From positions 13,610,280-13,674,279 of the forward strand of contig NC_023751.2 of the NCBI RefSeq assembly GCF_000499845.2: a stretch of DNA of 64,000 nucleotides, written 5' to 3'. The notes below the pieces were generated by a model. That model was not told where the DNA came from and made no database searches. It saw only the letters and a program-made list of their open reading frames with translations. This document shows positions 1 to 16,169 of the stretch, in pieces. Positions within the stretch are counted from its first letter, which is position 1; each line of letters opens with the position of its first letter. A program made the translations under genes and the position numbers. The DNA comes from Phaseolus vulgaris. Taxonomy: Eukaryota > Streptophyta > Magnoliopsida > Fabales > Fabaceae.

Positions 1-54
1 TGACATGATGAGATATGGGGAACTTATGATATTGTATTCTTCATTGTCATGCAG

Positions 55-2249
55 ATTTCTAATGAAGAGGTTAAGCATGTTGAGATTTCCAAATTACAGA
101 AGACGGTGGAGGCTCTGAATCTTGAATTAGATGCAGCTAAACTTGCAACAATTAACGAGTGCAACAGAAATGCAGTTTTGCAAAATCAGTTGCAATTATC
201 AGTAAAGGAAAAATCTTCTTTAGAAAGAGAGCTAGTTGTAATGAATGAAGTACGAAGGGAAAATGCTCATTTAAAGGTGCTTCTGTTAAATAGTTGTGTT
301 CAATTGAGTTTGTTTTATTTTGACAATGCATTTCAATTATTCTTACCATGTAATTTATATGGCAAGATTTTCTATTTCTGTGTCTAGAATCTAGCTTGAA
401 TTACATTACAAATTTATTCTTTTCCCCTACATCGTTTCCCGGCAAGAAGTTATCCTTTTAATTTGCATGATGTATGCAAATTGGGGTAGAGCCTAAGGCC
501 TGTTTACCTTATATTAAGTTTTATTTCAAGGCGGCGTTGCTTGGGCAGAAAGCCTATTAAAAAGCTCTATTTAGTTTTAATAAAACCTATTACATAAGTG
601 TTACATGCATACCTAAGCTGATTAATCTTTTTTGTAGGCTAGTGGTGTTTAAGTCTTTAAATAGACCAACAGGTATATAATTCCAAATTGTAGTAAAAAT
701 TTAATACAATAATATTGTTATAATCTGATAGGTCCAAAAAGCTTTCGGGATGACATTCAAGCCTAACCCCCCAAAATGTGGCGTAACCTATTCTCTTCTG
801 TAATGCAGGCTCATGTTATAAACTGCAGAAATTAAGCATTGTTATCTATGATGTGGGATAGATTTAAAATTTGAAGATGGCTTACTGTTAGACAAATTGA
901 ATAGACAGTCTGCAGTATGTTTTGGCTGGGTCAAAAATGTGGTTAAACATTTAGTTTGGGTTTTTTTAACTAATGGCCAAAGTGGCTGGAAATGGTTTTG
1001 GTTTTACTTCTCATGTCTTAGATCACACGGGACAATGTAGTATGAAATGTTTTACTTGACTTTTGGGTTCATTGGCTGTGAAAATGTGGTTTTACATAGT
1101 TTGTACTGACGTTTTAAGGCTTATGGCTTATGGGTTGAACATGGATTAGTAGCAAACAATTTTTCTTTTTATGGTTTTAGGTAATACTTTTTACTTCTAT
1201 GATTAGGAGCAAAGTAGTTGGATGGTACATGCTTTTACCGGCTGCAACATCTTCATCCAGCATATAATACTCTTTTTTGTTTGGGTCACGTCTACTCTGT
1301 TATCTGTTGTACGTAACTGAAAATGTGTTCAAAATAGGGCATGTGTTGGCTTGTGCAACATTTTTTTGTAGTTTTTTCCTTAATTCATTTTGCATTCGGA
1401 TAGGATTGTTCCCCACCCCCCATGCTTTGTTAGTACTCTTGTTATATACAAAACCATTTAAATGTTTTTTACCCAACAAATTAAACATATGGGATAGTTA
1501 GTTGATGATATGGTACTTGAGCAGTTATGATTATGTGGTCTGCGTATCCATTCTTGTGAATGATGTATTAATTCCAGCTTCAGCATGAGGTGTGGTCTGT
1601 TTGTGAACTGTCCATGCTTAAAACTCACATGGCTCTTTCTTTAAGTGGCGTGTTACATATGAGACCATTCATTTAATAGTTTATGCTTTTTTCATGACAT
1701 TTTTCATCCCTCACTTTCTATTTTATCTGATTTCTCTAATAAATTATGTTATATAGATTGCTTGTCTCATATGTTTAGGGTTCATTGGATGCTTTTGAAA
1801 AGAAGAGCACAACTTTGGAGCTTGAGCTTGTTAATGCTCGGAAAGACCATGACAATACCATTATGAAAATGAGGGAGTTTGAACACAAATGTTCTCAACT
1901 TGGGCAAGATGTGAAAAGGTGCCTCTTCTACTTTCATTTCTCCTGTTTTACAAATTGATTTAGTTCAAGTGCCAAAGGTGTTGGATCTCATCTTCCCCTA
2001 CCAATGGTTTTTTATTTTTCCTTTATTAGAGTTTGATTCTTGTTAAAAATTTGAATATTGTGCAGTAGTTTACTTATATTTGTTTATAATTCTGATTTTC
2101 CTACTTGTATTTTAATTTTAATATAGTCTCCAGGAAAAGCTATTGAGTTTAGAAGATGAAAATCACGTGCTTCGTCAGAAAGCCTTAACTGTATCTCCCA
2201 AGAGTAACCATCGATCTTTAACAAAGTCATTTTCAGAGGTAAGTATCCT

Positions 2250-2292
<43 letters not shown>

Positions 2293-5200
2293 AAACTCGT
2301 AGTTAGGCATCACAATGAAACCTAATATCTCAGATAGGTTGACACCCCAGGTTTCAACTACCATATGCCATCACATGAAAGATAACATAAAACAGAAAAA
2401 AAAAAATACAAACACATGGGGACTAGGCCAAAACCTATGCTGAAAAGCAAGAAACTCCTAAAAACTATACAAAAGTTTATCTGCACAATGGTTGCCTTCT
2501 CTAAAAATGAGAAATTTTAAAATCAATCCCTCTACAAAAAGACAAGCATTTATTCCATCTATTGTGTAAAGACCAAGGCACAGGAGATTTAGAAGAGAAA
2601 GCTGAGCAAACTAAGGATGAACACTCCATGTTGATATCAATTATCATTTACATAAATTGTATCTACGGGTTTCCATTTCCCATGTAGGCAATATGCAAAA
2701 AATTTGATTGAGGCATTGTGACATATCTATTTAATTTGCTTTTCTGAAACAGAGATACTCAAATGCAGTGCCGCGCACTGAGCAAAAGCCCACATTTGTA
2801 AGATGCTACATTTTTGGCTTCTGTTGACAATAATTACTGAGCACAATTATAGTTGTTTTTCAATGAATCCAATTTGATTCAGGAATCGCCCACACCTACA
2901 AAACTTATTCTCCCTTTTACACATGGAAGTTTGTCAGACTCTCGTAGATCAAAATTAACAGCAGAGAGGCACCAGGTATTGTTTTCAGATTTCATATGGC
3001 TGCTTTAAAGGTTTTATTGTAACTATTCGTGTACAAAAGATAGCTGTTAATAACAGCTGTACACAATCTAACTAACTTGTAACAAACTACTCTTAAAGAA
3101 AGCTGTTAAGAACTGCTCTGTATACAATATATAACAAACTACTCTAAAGGAAGCAATTAAGAACTGCTCTGTTTACAATATATTCATGCAATATTTAATT
3201 CTAAATTCTTGGAAGAATCAATCTGGTTCCCTTCAATGAATAAGGTTCTGGAACAGATATTGTCATTGCTTATTTCTTTCGATTTAGTTAGAAGGTGAAA
3301 GGGGGCTGGGACACACTATAGCTGCAATTATTGTCGATGTCTGTTGACAATTTCCTTGTTCAAATAAACTTGTGCGTTTAATCTACTGGGATTGGGACTG
3401 ATTAGCTGTTTTTCTCTTGGCTTGTCCACAAAACTATAGTTGTGTTGCCACAAAGAAAAAGCAGCTAAGTTGTAAGTACGTGAGTGGTGTAATGAAATTG
3501 ATGGTATAAAATACTTCAGTTTGATGAGGGGAATGAAGGGAAACTTCATATTTTTTAATTTTATCTTTTTCGGATATTAGTGCTCAACAGAAAATTGAAC
3601 TAAGACCCAGGTCAACTGTGTCTTGGAGTGTTGTGATTGTGAACCGTTCAATGGTACACTGTTGTAGCGCATTGTGTTGTTGTACCTGTGGTGATGCCGA
3701 TTGTGGCCATATTGATCTGTATTGGCTCAGTGCAGGAACTCTGTTCTTTTACCCCTTAAATCATGGTGTTTGGTGCTGTTTAATGGCATTCTTGGGTTTA
3801 TGTCCCTCTTTTGTTTTATTCTATTTTCTCACTTGCACTCACTCTATTTGAAAGATATAAACAATATAGGCCATTTCTCTCGTTATGCAAACCACTTGAC
3901 CTGGAGTTCCCAGCTGCTTTAGTCTGTTCTGTTCACATCAAAAGGGTTTATGTTTTGTTTTAGATTCTTTCTTTCACATGTCTCTAGAAGACTTAAGTAG
4001 TGTTTTGTTCTCTCATTTGCATCCTTGATAAATAGGCATTAGCCACATGGTTTGGAATAGACTATCACTGATTACAATGATTATCATCACTTTGAGGCCT
4101 TTCCCAAAAATTTTACTTTTTTGGTGGGAGCACGTATCATTTGTTATGGTGGATTTCTTGCTCCTCCTATCTTTATCTAGTTATCCCTATGCTAAACAAA
4201 ATGAAAGACAGGAAATGTAAGACTCAATTGACTTTGGCATGAATACAACGGTAACATAACTAAAATAAATTTAAGGTCTATATTATCATGAGATTCTTAT
4301 ACTTGAACATATTCATCAGAAGTTAGGATTGACTCTGCAATTTGCCAAACATTGTGCCCTATAGGCTTATTACCATGCCTTGTGCAGGATAACAATGAAC
4401 TGCTCTCTAGGTGTATCAAAGAGGATTTGGTGTTCAAAAATGGTAAACCGCTGGCAGCTTGTATCATATACAAATGTCTTCATCATTGGCATGCCTTTGA
4501 ATCTGAGCGAACAGCCATTTTTGATTACATTGTTGATGGAATTAATGATGTCCTAAAGGTAATAGTACTGTATTTGAATTGCCGGTAGCTTGTGTAGTTT
4601 TCACATGAGATTTATTCATTGGAGTGTCATTTGTTTCAGGTTAGAGATGATGACATTGTCTTGCCATATTGGCTGTCCAATACATCTGCACTTCTTTGCC
4701 TCTTGCAAAGGAACTTGCATTCAAATGGCTTTTTAACAGCCACTGCTCAACGTTGTGCCAGATCATCCGGCTTGACCAGCAGAATTGGGCATGTGAGTTA
4801 TAAAGTTTGTATACTGATATCAGATTATTTTCCCCTCACTTGTGCATCTTAAATGTTCTTCTATTTTTTTGGTGATGATTAACTTGGTTCAAACAATTGC
4901 ATAATGTGATGAATTTTTAATAATCTATTATGTTATGAGCTTATGAATTATTAATGTTCGGATGTAGAGGTGTTTTCTCTTCTCATGTTTCTATGCATGT
5001 GTTATAAGTAATTTCAGCTTCCAAAAAGGCCTGCCAGACTAGACGGTGAATATTAGTAGCAACAAAAACCATGGAGATCACCTCAAATCACATGAATAGA
5101 AAAGGGTCATAGGCTTTGATGCCGTGCCATATTAATTCCTTCTTAAAACTTAATACCGTGTTAATATAAAGCAGAGTTCAATTGTTTGGCAGGCACCATC

Positions 5201-8200
5201 CCTGTCATAAGAAAAGCATAAAAAGAGATTTATTGAGATAATAAATTCCAATGACTGGATTGGAAGAAGTTGTATACGGATAGCATTCCGCATAGTACTG
5301 TGTAATGATCTAAGTTTCCACATTATCATATTGTGCCTTGGTTCCTTTATTAAGTTCACGTGTTGCATTGAATAAAATAAGACATGGTGCACTCTCTAAG
5401 TGCTGCTCGTAGTTTTACACTCTATTTACACAGCTACCTCCTCTCGGCCACTGGACAATAATCTAAAAAACCTGTTGTAAGTAGAGGATTATTATTAGTT
5501 TAGGAATATCTTCATTATTTCCATAGTAATTACAAGAAAATTATTTTTAAAATCTTGCTATTCATTTAACCATATTTTTATTTTCTTATTTTATAGAGTT
5601 TGATTGTTATAAATAGAGGTGATGGAAATATAACTTGCGTGATTGTTATCAGTCAAACAATTTTTTATTTCCTTACATAAACACCATGTCATTAACCAAC
5701 TTTCCCAAAATCTCATGCAGTTAAGTGAAGATACATCAATTGTTTTTTTTATTAAATCTCTAAAATTCCACTTAAACTTGTCAAACTGAATTATAAATTC
5801 ACTTTACAAAGCTACCAACTACCAATTTCCTTCTAAGTACTGGTTTTGAGCCATGATTCTGCTAATTTCCTTTCCAGTACTAGTCGTGTGCCATGATTCT
5901 ATGCAGAACAAAGTCATTGAATGATCGTGTAGTATTGGACGCTTTTGAAACCTTATTGCTGGCATTTCCTTTCTTCTAAAGATTCCTCTTTTAGCAAGCT
6001 TCTGCTTATCTGGTTCTGCTAAGAGAAAGCTCAATGATGCAGAAAGTAGAGAACACCTATTTTTTCATTGTTTAGAAATGTTTGAAGATTTCATCATTAT
6101 TTTGTATTTTCAGCTTACAATTACTGATCATTCTATGAAATATATAAATAGTAATTATTGGATTCTTTTGAAGGTTGTGTTGACTGTTGTTGCATGCTTT
6201 ATAGCTGTTGATTTATTTGGTTTTGTCGCCAAGAATTTTTTTCCCCTTCAGATTTTTGCATTTCACCCTAGTTGGTGGTCTTCCAGCACCTGCTTTCTTT
6301 TTCTACCTCCTTATTCAGTGTGATTTGATGCCATTTTTTAGAAGCCGAGGTCTCCATTGAAGCTTATTGGATATGATGATAATACAGTACATGTGGAAGC
6401 AAGATATCCAGCTATTCTTTTTAAACAACAGCTGACTGCTTGTGTAGAGAAGATTTTTGGCCTTATACGTGATAATTTGAAAAAGGAGCTTTCTCCACTT
6501 CTGACATTATGTATTCAGGTGGTATTTCTAATTCCTAGCTGATATTTTGGGGATACAAGCTATGTGTCACTAAATTTGCCTAGTCATATTTTGCTGTTTT
6601 AGTCTTGGTTCCACCGGGTATTACGTTTTAAATCCTGGATGATGGTTTGTGGGGGCCCAGCCCAGCCCTAAATATGTTATAGTGCTATAGTTGCTGCTAG
6701 TTTTGAAATTTGTATATAGTTTATATAATGTTTACTATACATTTAAAATCTAGAAAATGATAAAAATTACTCAAAATTAATGACATTCTTAATTAACAAT
6801 GAAAAGTCCTGAGTGTCTTAAAAGCATACAAGTAAATACCAACTAAAGTCAAATACAAGATTCCTTAAATGGAAATTATTTATCATCTTCTAAATTCAAG
6901 TCATCAAAAAAATTTCTACTATACAATTGTAATTTTCATAAACAATTGTAATTTTCATCAAAAAAATATAGCCCACCTTAAAAAGTCCTACTTTAGGGCT
7001 TCTTTTGAAATCAACACAGCAGCACTGTAGTGCTACAGCCGCTATTTGGTCCATAACAGCTGCTGATACACTAAACTGCTTTGTGACAGTAGCCCGTGTA
7101 ACAGCCACGGGTTTCTCCACACCACTGTTTTTGAATGCTATGAAGTACTGACTTAATGAAGTCCAGACTAATGAAATATATATGTTTTGTGTTGATTTAG
7201 ACTTTGCTTCATAAACTTCATGTTTGCATTTGGTTTCAATCAATTATTTTCTTCTGTTTGGCATCCTTGTATGATGGCTGTTTGACTTTATTTCATTACT
7301 TTGCAATTTAAGTTCCATAGTAAGGATTAGATTTTATTGAGCAATGCAAAGAAACAATTCTTACAATTGAAGAGTTGTTTTTTTTTTTAGCTTGTACAAG
7401 GAAACAAACTTGACTTTGATGATCAACTTCGTTCTTGTGGCTACTTTGCTTGTATGGAGAAAAAAAATTGTTTATCGAAGGGTGTTTTTATTTGCTTGTT
7501 CAAGGAAACACGTTGATTGTGATGGTTAACTTCTTTTCTTGTGGCTATTGTGATGTTGTGAAACATGAGAATTGAAGCAACCTTGGGGATGGTTGAGACT
7601 GGGAGAGATACCTTTGTTTAGCCTAGTGATGATCAATTGCACCCATTATTTGCATTGATGAGATGATTTTACTGCTTTGTAGATTGTTTTCTTTCAACAG
7701 CTGCTATATATTTTTCCTTTTCATACTATTATGTTTTTTTTATATCAAAGAATGTTATAGCATCACTATACAAGTGCCACTTTTGTTTATGCTAAAACAT
7801 AAAAGTGTTGTATGATTCATGTCGTCAAATCCCACTAAGTGGGGAAGTGCTTTTGTTGCTGTCAAGCTTTCATAATGATACTTTGCAAAATCATGTTTCT
7901 TATTATATATGATACTGTTTAGGCACCTAAAACAGGTCGGATGCTAGGTGGAAAATCATCTAAATCTTCTGGTGGGCTTCCTCCACAATCACCTGTTGCT
8001 CAATGGGACAACATGATCAGATTTTTGGACTCATTTATAAGCAGAATGCGTGTAAATCATGTATGGTATTTATTGCTTTATTGATTTGTTTGTCACTATT
8101 CAATGTGGTCTATTTTTGTCCATTCCAGTCTTGTAAGCATTTGTTTGGTCATTGAGATAAGAGAATGTAACAGTTTACTTATTTGAACCGTGGTTATCAA

Positions 8201-11101
8201 AACCAAACTAGACCAACTGTGAACTGGCCTGCCATCTTGTTCAAAGGAACCACAAAGCTATCCCATGAAAGAATGGAACAAAAACTGCTAAAACCAGTCT
8301 TCATTCGGGCAAACCAGTGGTTCAACCAGTTTAACTAGCTCTTCAAAACAATTGTTTTTATTTTAGAAATGTCTAACATGTTTGAATATGAAATCAAACT
8401 TGGTGAATGTTATGATGACTGGTAGTTATATGAATTTTTTTAGTTTCTATTTGTAGATGTTATTATTGCTAATGGTATTGTTGTACTGTTGAACTTAAAT
8501 GATATATGTAATTTTACTTTATGTAATTATTAATGTTGTGATCATGTTTTTTGTTCATCATTTTTTAATATAATGTTATAACTTAGAAAAAATAATATCT
8601 ATTTTACTGGTTAGATCACAGTTCACACATTTATTATTGAACCAATGCACTTAACCGTTTAATGACCAGTTTGATTGACTATCTTCAACTGATCCTTTAG
8701 GATTGAGTACATTATCTAGTTATGCGGTGTTTTTCTCAAAGTCTTTTTAGTTGGGTGACTTTGTTATATTTGAAGAGGTTGGCATGTAATGTTTCTTGTT
8801 CCTTTTGTTGTTGCTGCCTCATCTTTAGTTCTGGAGGATTTCTTGTTCTCTTTTTATTTCTTACTTTTTCATGTTTATAAATTCTTGTCTAAAAATATAA
8901 TCATGTTTCAGTAAAAGTTGCATGAATGGGGATGTATAAGTGTTAGATGCTATGATTTCTTAATAATATATTTTTCATGTTATTATATTTTTAGGAGAGG
9001 TTGTTCCAATACTTATCTCAACAGTGCCACCAGAAACATTGGTCATATAATTGTTTCCTGTTTTTAGTTATGCCATTATACTGGTTGAAACTTGATTTTT
9101 CAAGCTTTATGGAACATAATTAGTAAAGTTCCCATTTCTATTAGAAAATAAATGATAAGTGATAATTTATGGTTATGAATTTAGCTGTTTGTTTTAATTG
9201 GTATCAACCACTCAATGTGATGTATTTGTTTCTCTTAATCTTTTCTTACCAAAGGCTGTGTGTACAGGTACCGTCCTTTTTCATCCGCAAGCTAGTTACT
9301 CAGGTTTTTTCCTTCATCAATATTACACTCTTCAATAGGTAAAACCCCCTATTTACTAGATGAAGTTTTTCTGTTGCCTCAAATCAGTAATTTGCTATGT
9401 TTATTGAATTGATTTTCTGAAGTTCAGTTTTCTAATTTTTAATTTATTTTGCCAATAATATCTTTTAGCCTTCTGTTGCGACGTGAATGCTGTACTTTCT
9501 CAAATGGTGAATATGTAAAGTCTGGGCTTGCAGAACTGGAGAAATGGATAGTTAATGCAAATGAGGAGGTAAACTGAGCTTGCTATTACTTCATGATTAT
9601 AGTTTTAAGGTTTAACTAGGTACTTCTGAAATTTAGTATGCAGGAACATCCTGGCACCAACTGAATTATATAAGGCAAGCTGTTGGGTTTCTGGTATAAG
9701 CACTACCTTAGTTGTACTTTTTTTCTCAAATAGCACTGATATGCCATATTTATTTTCATTTATTTTAATTGCACAGGTAATACATCAGAAGATTAAGAAA
9801 TCTTTGGAAGAAATTCGGCAGGATCTTTGTCCGGTATTATAAACATTATATTGTTCTAAATGATTGCAACATCTCTTTTATCACACTTTTAAACTGAATA
9901 TTTTTTTCATCTCAAATGATTTTTAAGTTCTGTTGTTTCGCGAATATGCCTGAGAAACTGAACCTGCAATTAAAGAAATTTATGACCTTGAACCGTGGGT
10001 ATTTGATTCTAGTTTTGTTTCATGGTATAATATACCTAGATGTGAAAGTCAATATTTGCTTTAATGTAATCGATACATTTATTTCTTAAATTATTAGTTT
10101 CTTTCAAGAAAATATGTGGTGTCTCTTTTGCTCGACTTACCTGTACCTCACTGTATTGGGAGGAACTTGCCCCCCTAATTATTTATTATTTATTATTCCT
10201 CTTTTTGTTGTTTTATGTGTATATTTGATTATTTACCTGCATCACAGGTGCAATATTCTCATTTATACTTTGCCGAAAATAATACTGTTATAGAAGGTTA
10301 ACCTATTTCTAGTTCACTTTAACAGGCATTAACAGTTAGGCAAATTTATCGAATCAGTACTATGTACTGGGACGACAAGTATGGAACCCAGAGTGTGTCC
10401 AACGAGGCAAGTTGTGTTTTGAATTGATTTAAAATACTTTTATGTTGTGGTAGTATCTTTGGAGTTCTAACCTACATATGGTGAACAGGTAGTTAGTGAA
10501 ATGAGGGACCTTGTGAGCAAGGACAATCAGGGTTTGACATCTAATTCATTCTTGTTGGACGATGATATGAGGTACTTTTCTTTCAACAATACAAGTTCTT
10601 TGTAGTTTTAGCAAGCCATTGGCGTTCTTATTATTGCCATGGTATGAAGAAAAGTTTATTTGTAAGATGCTTTTTATTTGTGATTTTCTACTTGGTAATA
10701 AACTAATAACCTATTATGTAATTTTGAAACTCAGTAAAATCCAGTAAGCCTAATTTGACTATGTCATGTAGCGTGTTTAGGTTATATTGCATTGCATACT
10801 TAATTCTTCTTTGGGTTGACACAAAAATACGTTTGCCACAATCACTGATGTGTAGGATTTTCTTTGCTTACTCATTAATTCAATGTCTGGTAAAATGTTC
10901 TCATAGGACCTATAATATATTGGAAACAACGGTAGCTTTGACCCCCCTCTCTTAACCTTCAACTTTTTTTTTTGCAGCATTCCCTTTTCTGCTGAAGATA
11001 TAGATATGGCAATCCCTGCTATAAATACTGATGATATTGATCCCCCAGCATTTTTGTGCGAATATCCCTGTGCCCAGTTTCTTACTTTACAGGTGAAGTA
11101 A
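55..11101 (+). CDS. Class XI myosin, C-terminal part (coiled coil and dilute/globular tail); 5' end outside window
   Basis: Actin-based organelle motor; the visible part is the neck-distal coiled coil and the cargo-binding globular tail. I read 16 exons: 55-276, 1779-1918, 2127-2238, 2753-2797, 2883-2975, 4388-4558, 4640-4792, 6342-6518, 7923-8060, 9268-9338, 9469-9568, 9637-9693, 9777-9833, 10326-10406, 10489-10571, 10978-11101 (TAA). Lengths sum to 1824 nt, 607 aa plus stop, in frame throughout. Residues 1-158 are heptad-rich coiled coil. The dilute domain runs roughly 205-555 with the family hallmarks [73 protein letters not shown] and [16 protein letters not shown]. The intron after 10406 has a GC donor. 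The motor and IQ motifs must lie to the left. Subclass within XI was not resolved. Introns 1 (1.5 kb), 5 (1.4 kb), 7 (1.5 kb), 8 (1.4 kb) and 9 (1.2 kb) are long and repeat-bearing. Confidence 0.95.
2254..2287. repeat. (TA)n microsatellite in myosin intron
   Basis: Uninterrupted alternating TA tract about 34 bp long, 15 bp after the donor of the intron following exon 3. Confidence 0.95.
3065..3181. repeat. Two-copy imperfect tandem repeat, about 52-bp period, in myosin intron 5
   Basis: Two adjacent diverged copies each contain AACAAACTACTCT, then AAGAACTGCTCTGT and a TACAATAT end. The second copy starts about 52 bp after the first. No coding content. Confidence 0.7.
6630..7250. repeat. Possible MITE remnant in myosin intron 8
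   Basis: Near 6684 the sequence TATAGTGCTATAGTTGCTGC, and near 7018 in opposite sense GCACTGTAGTGCTACAGCCGC, resemble diverged inverted arms flanking AT-rich filler. A 115-codon open stretch on the minus strand (6896-7243) resembles nothing I know and lies inside an intron. I infer a decayed inverted-repeat element; boundaries are uncertain. Confidence 0.35.
7388..7560. repeat. Imperfect direct repeat, about 105-bp period, in myosin intron 8
   Basis: The segments starting near 7390 and near 7497 both read CTTGT-CAAGGAAACA, then TTGA-TTTGATG-T-AACTTC, then TTCTTGTGGCTA. They are two diverged tandem copies inside the intron between exons 8 and 9. Confidence 0.65.
8185..8690. mobile_element. 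Probable non-autonomous TIR element (MITE) in myosin intron 9
   Basis: The left end holds AACCGTGGTTATCAAAACCA and a run rich in CCAGTT/AACTGG words. The right end, near 8585-8690, carries the opposite arrangement (GGTTAGATCACAGTTC, AACCGTTTAATGACCAGTTT). This AACCGG/CCAGTT style is typical of plant hAT-like MITEs. Exact ends and a target duplication could not be fixed, so the class is inferred. Confidence 0.4.
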
Positions 11102-12090
11102 TTGATCTAGATTACAATTGGAAGATTGTTGCTTGAAACTGTGCTTCAATATTTAATCTCTGGAATTAAATGAGTGCACGGCCTAGTCGGAAGTGTTTCC
11201 CCATTCAAATGGACAGCAACCTTAGTTGTCATAAGATTTATCGGCATCGTCACTGAATGCATTTGGTACTGATGATATTAATTACCTACCCATCGGAGGT
11301 GGAAGAATTACCGTTAAACCAACAAACTGTAATTATTAAAGATAGGATAAGAGTAAAGTTTTGACGTGCTGATTCTATTATCATGTAGCTCATCTTACCT
11401 GTATTTATCATTTATGTTGTATTCTATCTAGGTATGCAATGTAATCAGAGCCTTGGCCAGAAATTAAAAATCTATTCATTTATTTAAAAATGCTGGACTT
11501 CAGCCTTCCGTGTTACATTTTTTTGTTCCTTTTAAACGTTATAATTTTCTTTTAACTTCAGCCTTGAGACTTTGGATGTATTGTTTCACTTTGGAAGCAC
11601 GGCACAGTTTTGCTGGCGATTAAATAGGGACTATTTCTAATCAGCCATGTAACAATTGAATAACGACATCAATGATCGATACCTGTTAAGTCTTAATCAG
11701 GGTGAGAAATATAACTGATAACCCTATCATCTTTTAAAGTCTTAGTCACTGATCTTTTCAATGGAGGAAGTAGGTGAAGAGTGGTGGTTAGGATCTTCAC
11801 CCTAAACAACTCTGAACTGAGAAAGAGAGACTAAACTAGGACCTGCATGTTTCCGTGTTTATAATTTTAATTTCTACTTTGTTTCTTCTATAGTCATTTA
11901 AAATGCAACAATATGGACACTGATATTTTGATCCTTATTAATAATAAAACATCTCTTTTGACAATTAATTATATTAATATTTAAATTTCATTTTTATTTT
12001 TTAACCTAAAATATAAATATCTATTATTAAAATGAAATTGTTAAATTTACAAAAATGTTAAAATTTGATTTTTCTAATAATACTCTCATA

Positions 12091-12160
<70 letters not shown>

Positions 12161-12245
12161 CGCTACTTGTTTTCCTTCCTCAGTTAATTAATGCCCAAAT
12201 AGTCCAAAGCACACCCTTTATATCTGCGTCTCCCCTTTAATTTTC
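11102..12245. other. Myosin 3'UTR and intergenic spacer
   Basis: No credible coding sequence. The proximal part must hold the myosin 3'UTR; no polyadenylation site could be fixed. A long (TA)n tract ends the spacer. Confidence 0.6.
12095..12159. repeat. Long (TA)n microsatellite
   Basis: About 65 bp of uninterrupted alternating AT, immediately left of the TIR element at 12246. Confidence 0.95.
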
Positions 12246-12768
12246 TCCATGGTTGTTATATTCTGCACCTTCATACTTTTAAGCTGCATCCCATAAAACT
12301 TAAAATTTCAAATCTATCCTTCTAATAGTAAATTGTTAGTTAGTTTTCATTTTTGCAGTTTCAGTTTTCTTTTGTACATTTTTTCATTTGCGGAATTTGA
12401 AATTTGGAAATACATTTTTTATTTTATAATTCAAAACATACATCCTAAAACACAATTTATATTTCATAATATATATTTCAAAATATAAAATTTTGATTGT
12501 AGAATATACATAACAAAATGAAATTTTTATTTTCATTTTGAAATATATAATTTAAAATACATCATTTATATTCTAAAATATATTTTTATTTTATTTTATA
12601 TCATAAAAGTACGTTTTAGAATATAAAATAAAAAATAAATTATAAAAGTCTTTTTGTAGTATATAGTCCATAATGTATTTCTCAGACACAATTTTATCAT
12701 TTCACCTCATATAAGGGTGCATGTTAGGAAAATATGAGGGTGGAGGATGTAACTCCCTTCCCATGCTC
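12246..12768. mobile_element. AT-rich TIR element, copy 1 of a local family
   Basis: The left end reads TTCTGCACCTTCATACTTTT then CTGCATCCCAT. The reverse complement of the right end (12708-12768) reads CATCCTCCACCCTCATATTTTCC then ATGCACCC, giving diverged inverted arms of about 40 bp. The interior is palindromic AT-rich sequence built from words such as AAAATATA and ATTTTGAAAT. It matches the design of the clearer element at 36796-37217. It is non-coding and non-autonomous; the superfamily is not assigned. Confidence 0.5.
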
Positions 12769-13630
12769 TAATAATACATAACATTAAATATTAAATGTTT
12801 TATATTTGTTTAAACAACTTAACAAATTAAAATTTGTAAAGATGATTAAGAGTACAGGCTTTCTCAAAAAGATGTTTTTCCCTTAAATATAGTCAAATTT
12901 TGTTTTTTCCTAAGCTCTCTTTTTTTTTTCTTATCTTTAGTTTTACTATATTTAAAAAAAATGTTCTTGTTATTTTGTTTTTAGTTAGGATCAAATATGC
13001 ATATAATAGAAAGACTACAAGAAAATAACAAGGATCAACATAAAAAAAATATTGAAACTAAAAATTAAAATAAAAAAATATATAGTTATATGTTATATTC
13101 TTTAGACTTATGAAGAAAGAAAAATTGTAGAGTAGTTACTTAGCGTTAAACAAATCTTATTCTGTTATAAAAAAAAGAAGAATAAGACATAAGTGAAGAA
13201 AGTGTTCTTCCTCTATGGAATCTCAAATTTATCCTCCTCAATCTAAGAACAAAAAAAAAATGAGATTATAAGCATCTATTTTTTATCAAACACACTTATT
13301 TATTTTACTATAATTAACTAATCGGATTGAGCATTTGGAGACTTTGCCTTACAATTTATTTTCTTGAGAAAATCACACTAATTAAGGAAATTAGGAAAAA
13401 AGAGTTTGACTTAATTGTTAAAGCTAAGATGAGGAAAATGGTAAGATCATGGTTCATATGTTTCCTAATTCTTATTCATCATCTATTACTTACTGGTAGA
13501 AGGAGCAAGATAGAATAGAAGCTGATTAATTTGACATTGCTAAATTAAGAGAGTGACAAAGGTAAGTAATTACAAGTGTTATCCATATATGCGTAACAAT
13601 CTATATACTAAATTTGGAAGAAGATGAAAA
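12769..13630. other. AT-rich intergenic spacer
   Basis: No gene seen. It is A/T-homopolymer rich and is the 3' flank of the minus-strand endoglucanase. Confidence 0.6.
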
Positions 13631-16084
<2,454 letters not shown>

Positions 16085-16157
16085 TTAGAATCTGGAAAGG
16101 GGTGAAAGAGAGAAGAGAGAGTGAGGTGTTTGTAAGAGGAAGAAGCAGATTAGAGAG

Positions 16158-16164
16158 TTTTATA
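16158..16164 (-). promoter_or_regulatory. TATA box of the endoglucanase gene
   Basis: TATAAAA on the minus strand, 92 nt upstream of the ATG at 16066. This predicts a start site near 16130 and a 5'UTR of about 60 nt. Confidence 0.7.
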
Positions 16165-16169
16165 GAGAA

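Noticed and set aside
6896..7243. 115-codon minus-strand frame inside a myosin intron
   Set aside because: It lies in an intron next to inverted-repeat remnants and has no known family resemblance.
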